Below, piece after piece: positions 63,401-64,000 of a stretch of DNA of 64,000 bases (its first letter is position 1; each line of letters starts with the position of its first letter). The translations under genes and the position numbers were made by a program. Source of the stretch: an uncultured Bacteroides sp. (GTDB taxonomy: Bacteria > Bacteroidota > Bacteroidia > Bacteroidales > Bacteroidaceae); the NCBI GenBank assembly GCA_900544675.1, contig UQVZ01000021.1, positions 1-64,000 of the forward strand. Reading direction: 5' to 3'. The notes below the pieces were generated by a model. It saw only the letters and a program-made list of their open reading frames with translations, did not search any database and had not been told where the DNA came from.

Positions 63401-63649
63401 TTTAGTTTATTAGTTTATCAGTTTTTAAGTTTGTCAGTTTATTGGTTTTTAAGTTTGTTGGTTTGTGAGTTCTTGAACACAGAGACACAAAGACACAGAG
63501 AGAATTAATAATTAAAAATTAATAGTTAATAACGAGTGATTCTTCATTTATCTAATCTGTGTAATCTGTGGTGAGAATAATAATCCGCGTTTCAAAAAGC
63601 GAACTCAAAAACTTAAAGCCTTAAAAACTCAAGAACTTAAAAACTTAAA
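63401..63649. repeat. Composite repeat region between upstream susD and susC
   Basis: TTAGTTTATTAGTTT/AAGTTTGT words (63401-63474) are followed by an ACACAGAGACACAAAGACAC element (63478-63497) and a 45-bp stretch nearly identical to 39714-39765. The complementary AACTCAAAAACTTAAA words come last (63603-63649). Its layout mirrors the susC-susD gap at 60401-60538. Confidence 0.7.
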
Positions 63650-63651
63650 TT

Positions 63652-64000
63652 TTACCATCCCGGATTCTGGCTGAATCCTTCATACATCTGCACGTCATCG
63701 CGGAGAATCGGATACCAATAATGGCGGTCGGTGTAGTTGCGTTCCAGCAAAGTGACTTCACGCAGGTTGATAATCGGGTTCTCTTCCGGTGCATCATAGT
63801 TGTAGTTGTCAGGGTCGGCACGGTCGAACTCTATTTTAGTCTTCAATGTGTACGGACGTTGGGTCAGTAGCATCCAGCGGCGCAGGTCCATGAAGCGGAA
63901 GCCTTCGAATGCCAATTCTACGGCACGTTCGCGGCGCACTTCGCTTAAGAAGCTTTCTGTGTTGCCTGTAAATTGTGGCAATACATGCTCTACGCCAGCG
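63652..64000 (-). CDS. SusD/RagB-family protein, C-terminal part only
   Basis: The frame is open through the right edge of the window, so the N-terminal part lies outside. The visible 115 residues carry the typical SusD C terminus: FLSEVRRERAVELAFEGFRFMDLRRW and the ending RHYWYPILRDDVQMYEGFSQNPGW. It shows that a second susC/susD pair precedes the complete one. Confidence 0.92.
   Translation of the reverse strand, partial: AGVEHVLPQFTGNTESFLSEVRRERAVELAFEGFRFMDLRRWMLLTQRPYTLKTKIEFDRADPDNYNYDAPEENPIINLREVTLLERNYTDRHYWYPILRDDVQMYEGFSQNPGW

Overview
The window is chromosomal DNA of a member of the Bacteroidales, most likely Bacteroides, Phocaeicola or a close relative. The evidence is the recurrent TTTG-N19-TAnnTTTG promoter pattern, SusC/SusD pairs, a fimbrillin-like lipoprotein, GH97 and OMP_b-brl_3-type proteins, and short dispersed intergenic repeats. 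No complete insertion sequence, phage, CRISPR array or rRNA operon was seen. Family names were assigned by reading the translated sequences; no database search was run.

Layout. 1-2100: 3' end of an Rpn-type nuclease/transposase gene, a TetR regulator and a small lipoprotein. 2150-5310: a palindrome array, then an ammonium-uptake operon (porin-like protein, P-II, Amt). 5440-14215: Bcr/CflA exporter, tRNA-Leu(CAA) next to a DUF1016/YhcG relic, lgt, a Fic protein, an acyltransferase, ferritin, a methyltransferase, a cobalamin adenosyltransferase, DUF2795, and an AlbA_2/ATPase regulator. 14500-19240: a porin-like barrel with a GH3 glycosidase, facing an AraC regulator. 19500-28600: housekeeping genes (THUMP-like methyltransferase, sufE, M28 and M20 peptidases, acyl-CoA ligase, prfB, CYTH protein, ECF sigma factor, DUF456), interrupted by a minisatellite.

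28900-36800 is the most unusual part. A two-gene unit, made of a membrane-anchored TPR/coiled-coil/HTH regulator and a TonB-dependent-receptor-like barrel, is present twice in tandem. One receptor is intact. The other survives only as its two ends, and an AT-rich secreted protein of unknown function lies where the middle was. The promoter and a candidate operator are kept with identical spacing in both copies, so the unknown gene may now be driven by the duplicated regulator.

36800-50750: VanZ-like protein, NSS transporter, helix-hairpin-helix protein, alkaline phosphatase, fimbrillin-like lipoprotein, xanthine salvage pair (xpt plus permease), 4-alpha-glucanotransferase, gyrB, rpsT, tRNA-Glu(TTC) and recO.

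51000-64000: a polysaccharide utilisation locus on the minus strand. It holds the end of one susD, then a complete susC/susD pair, a DUF1735/DUF5627-like lipoprotein, a GH10-like lipoprotein split by two tandem carbohydrate-binding modules and lacking the usual nucleophile, a GH43 lipoprotein and a GH97. The substrate cannot be fixed from this window.
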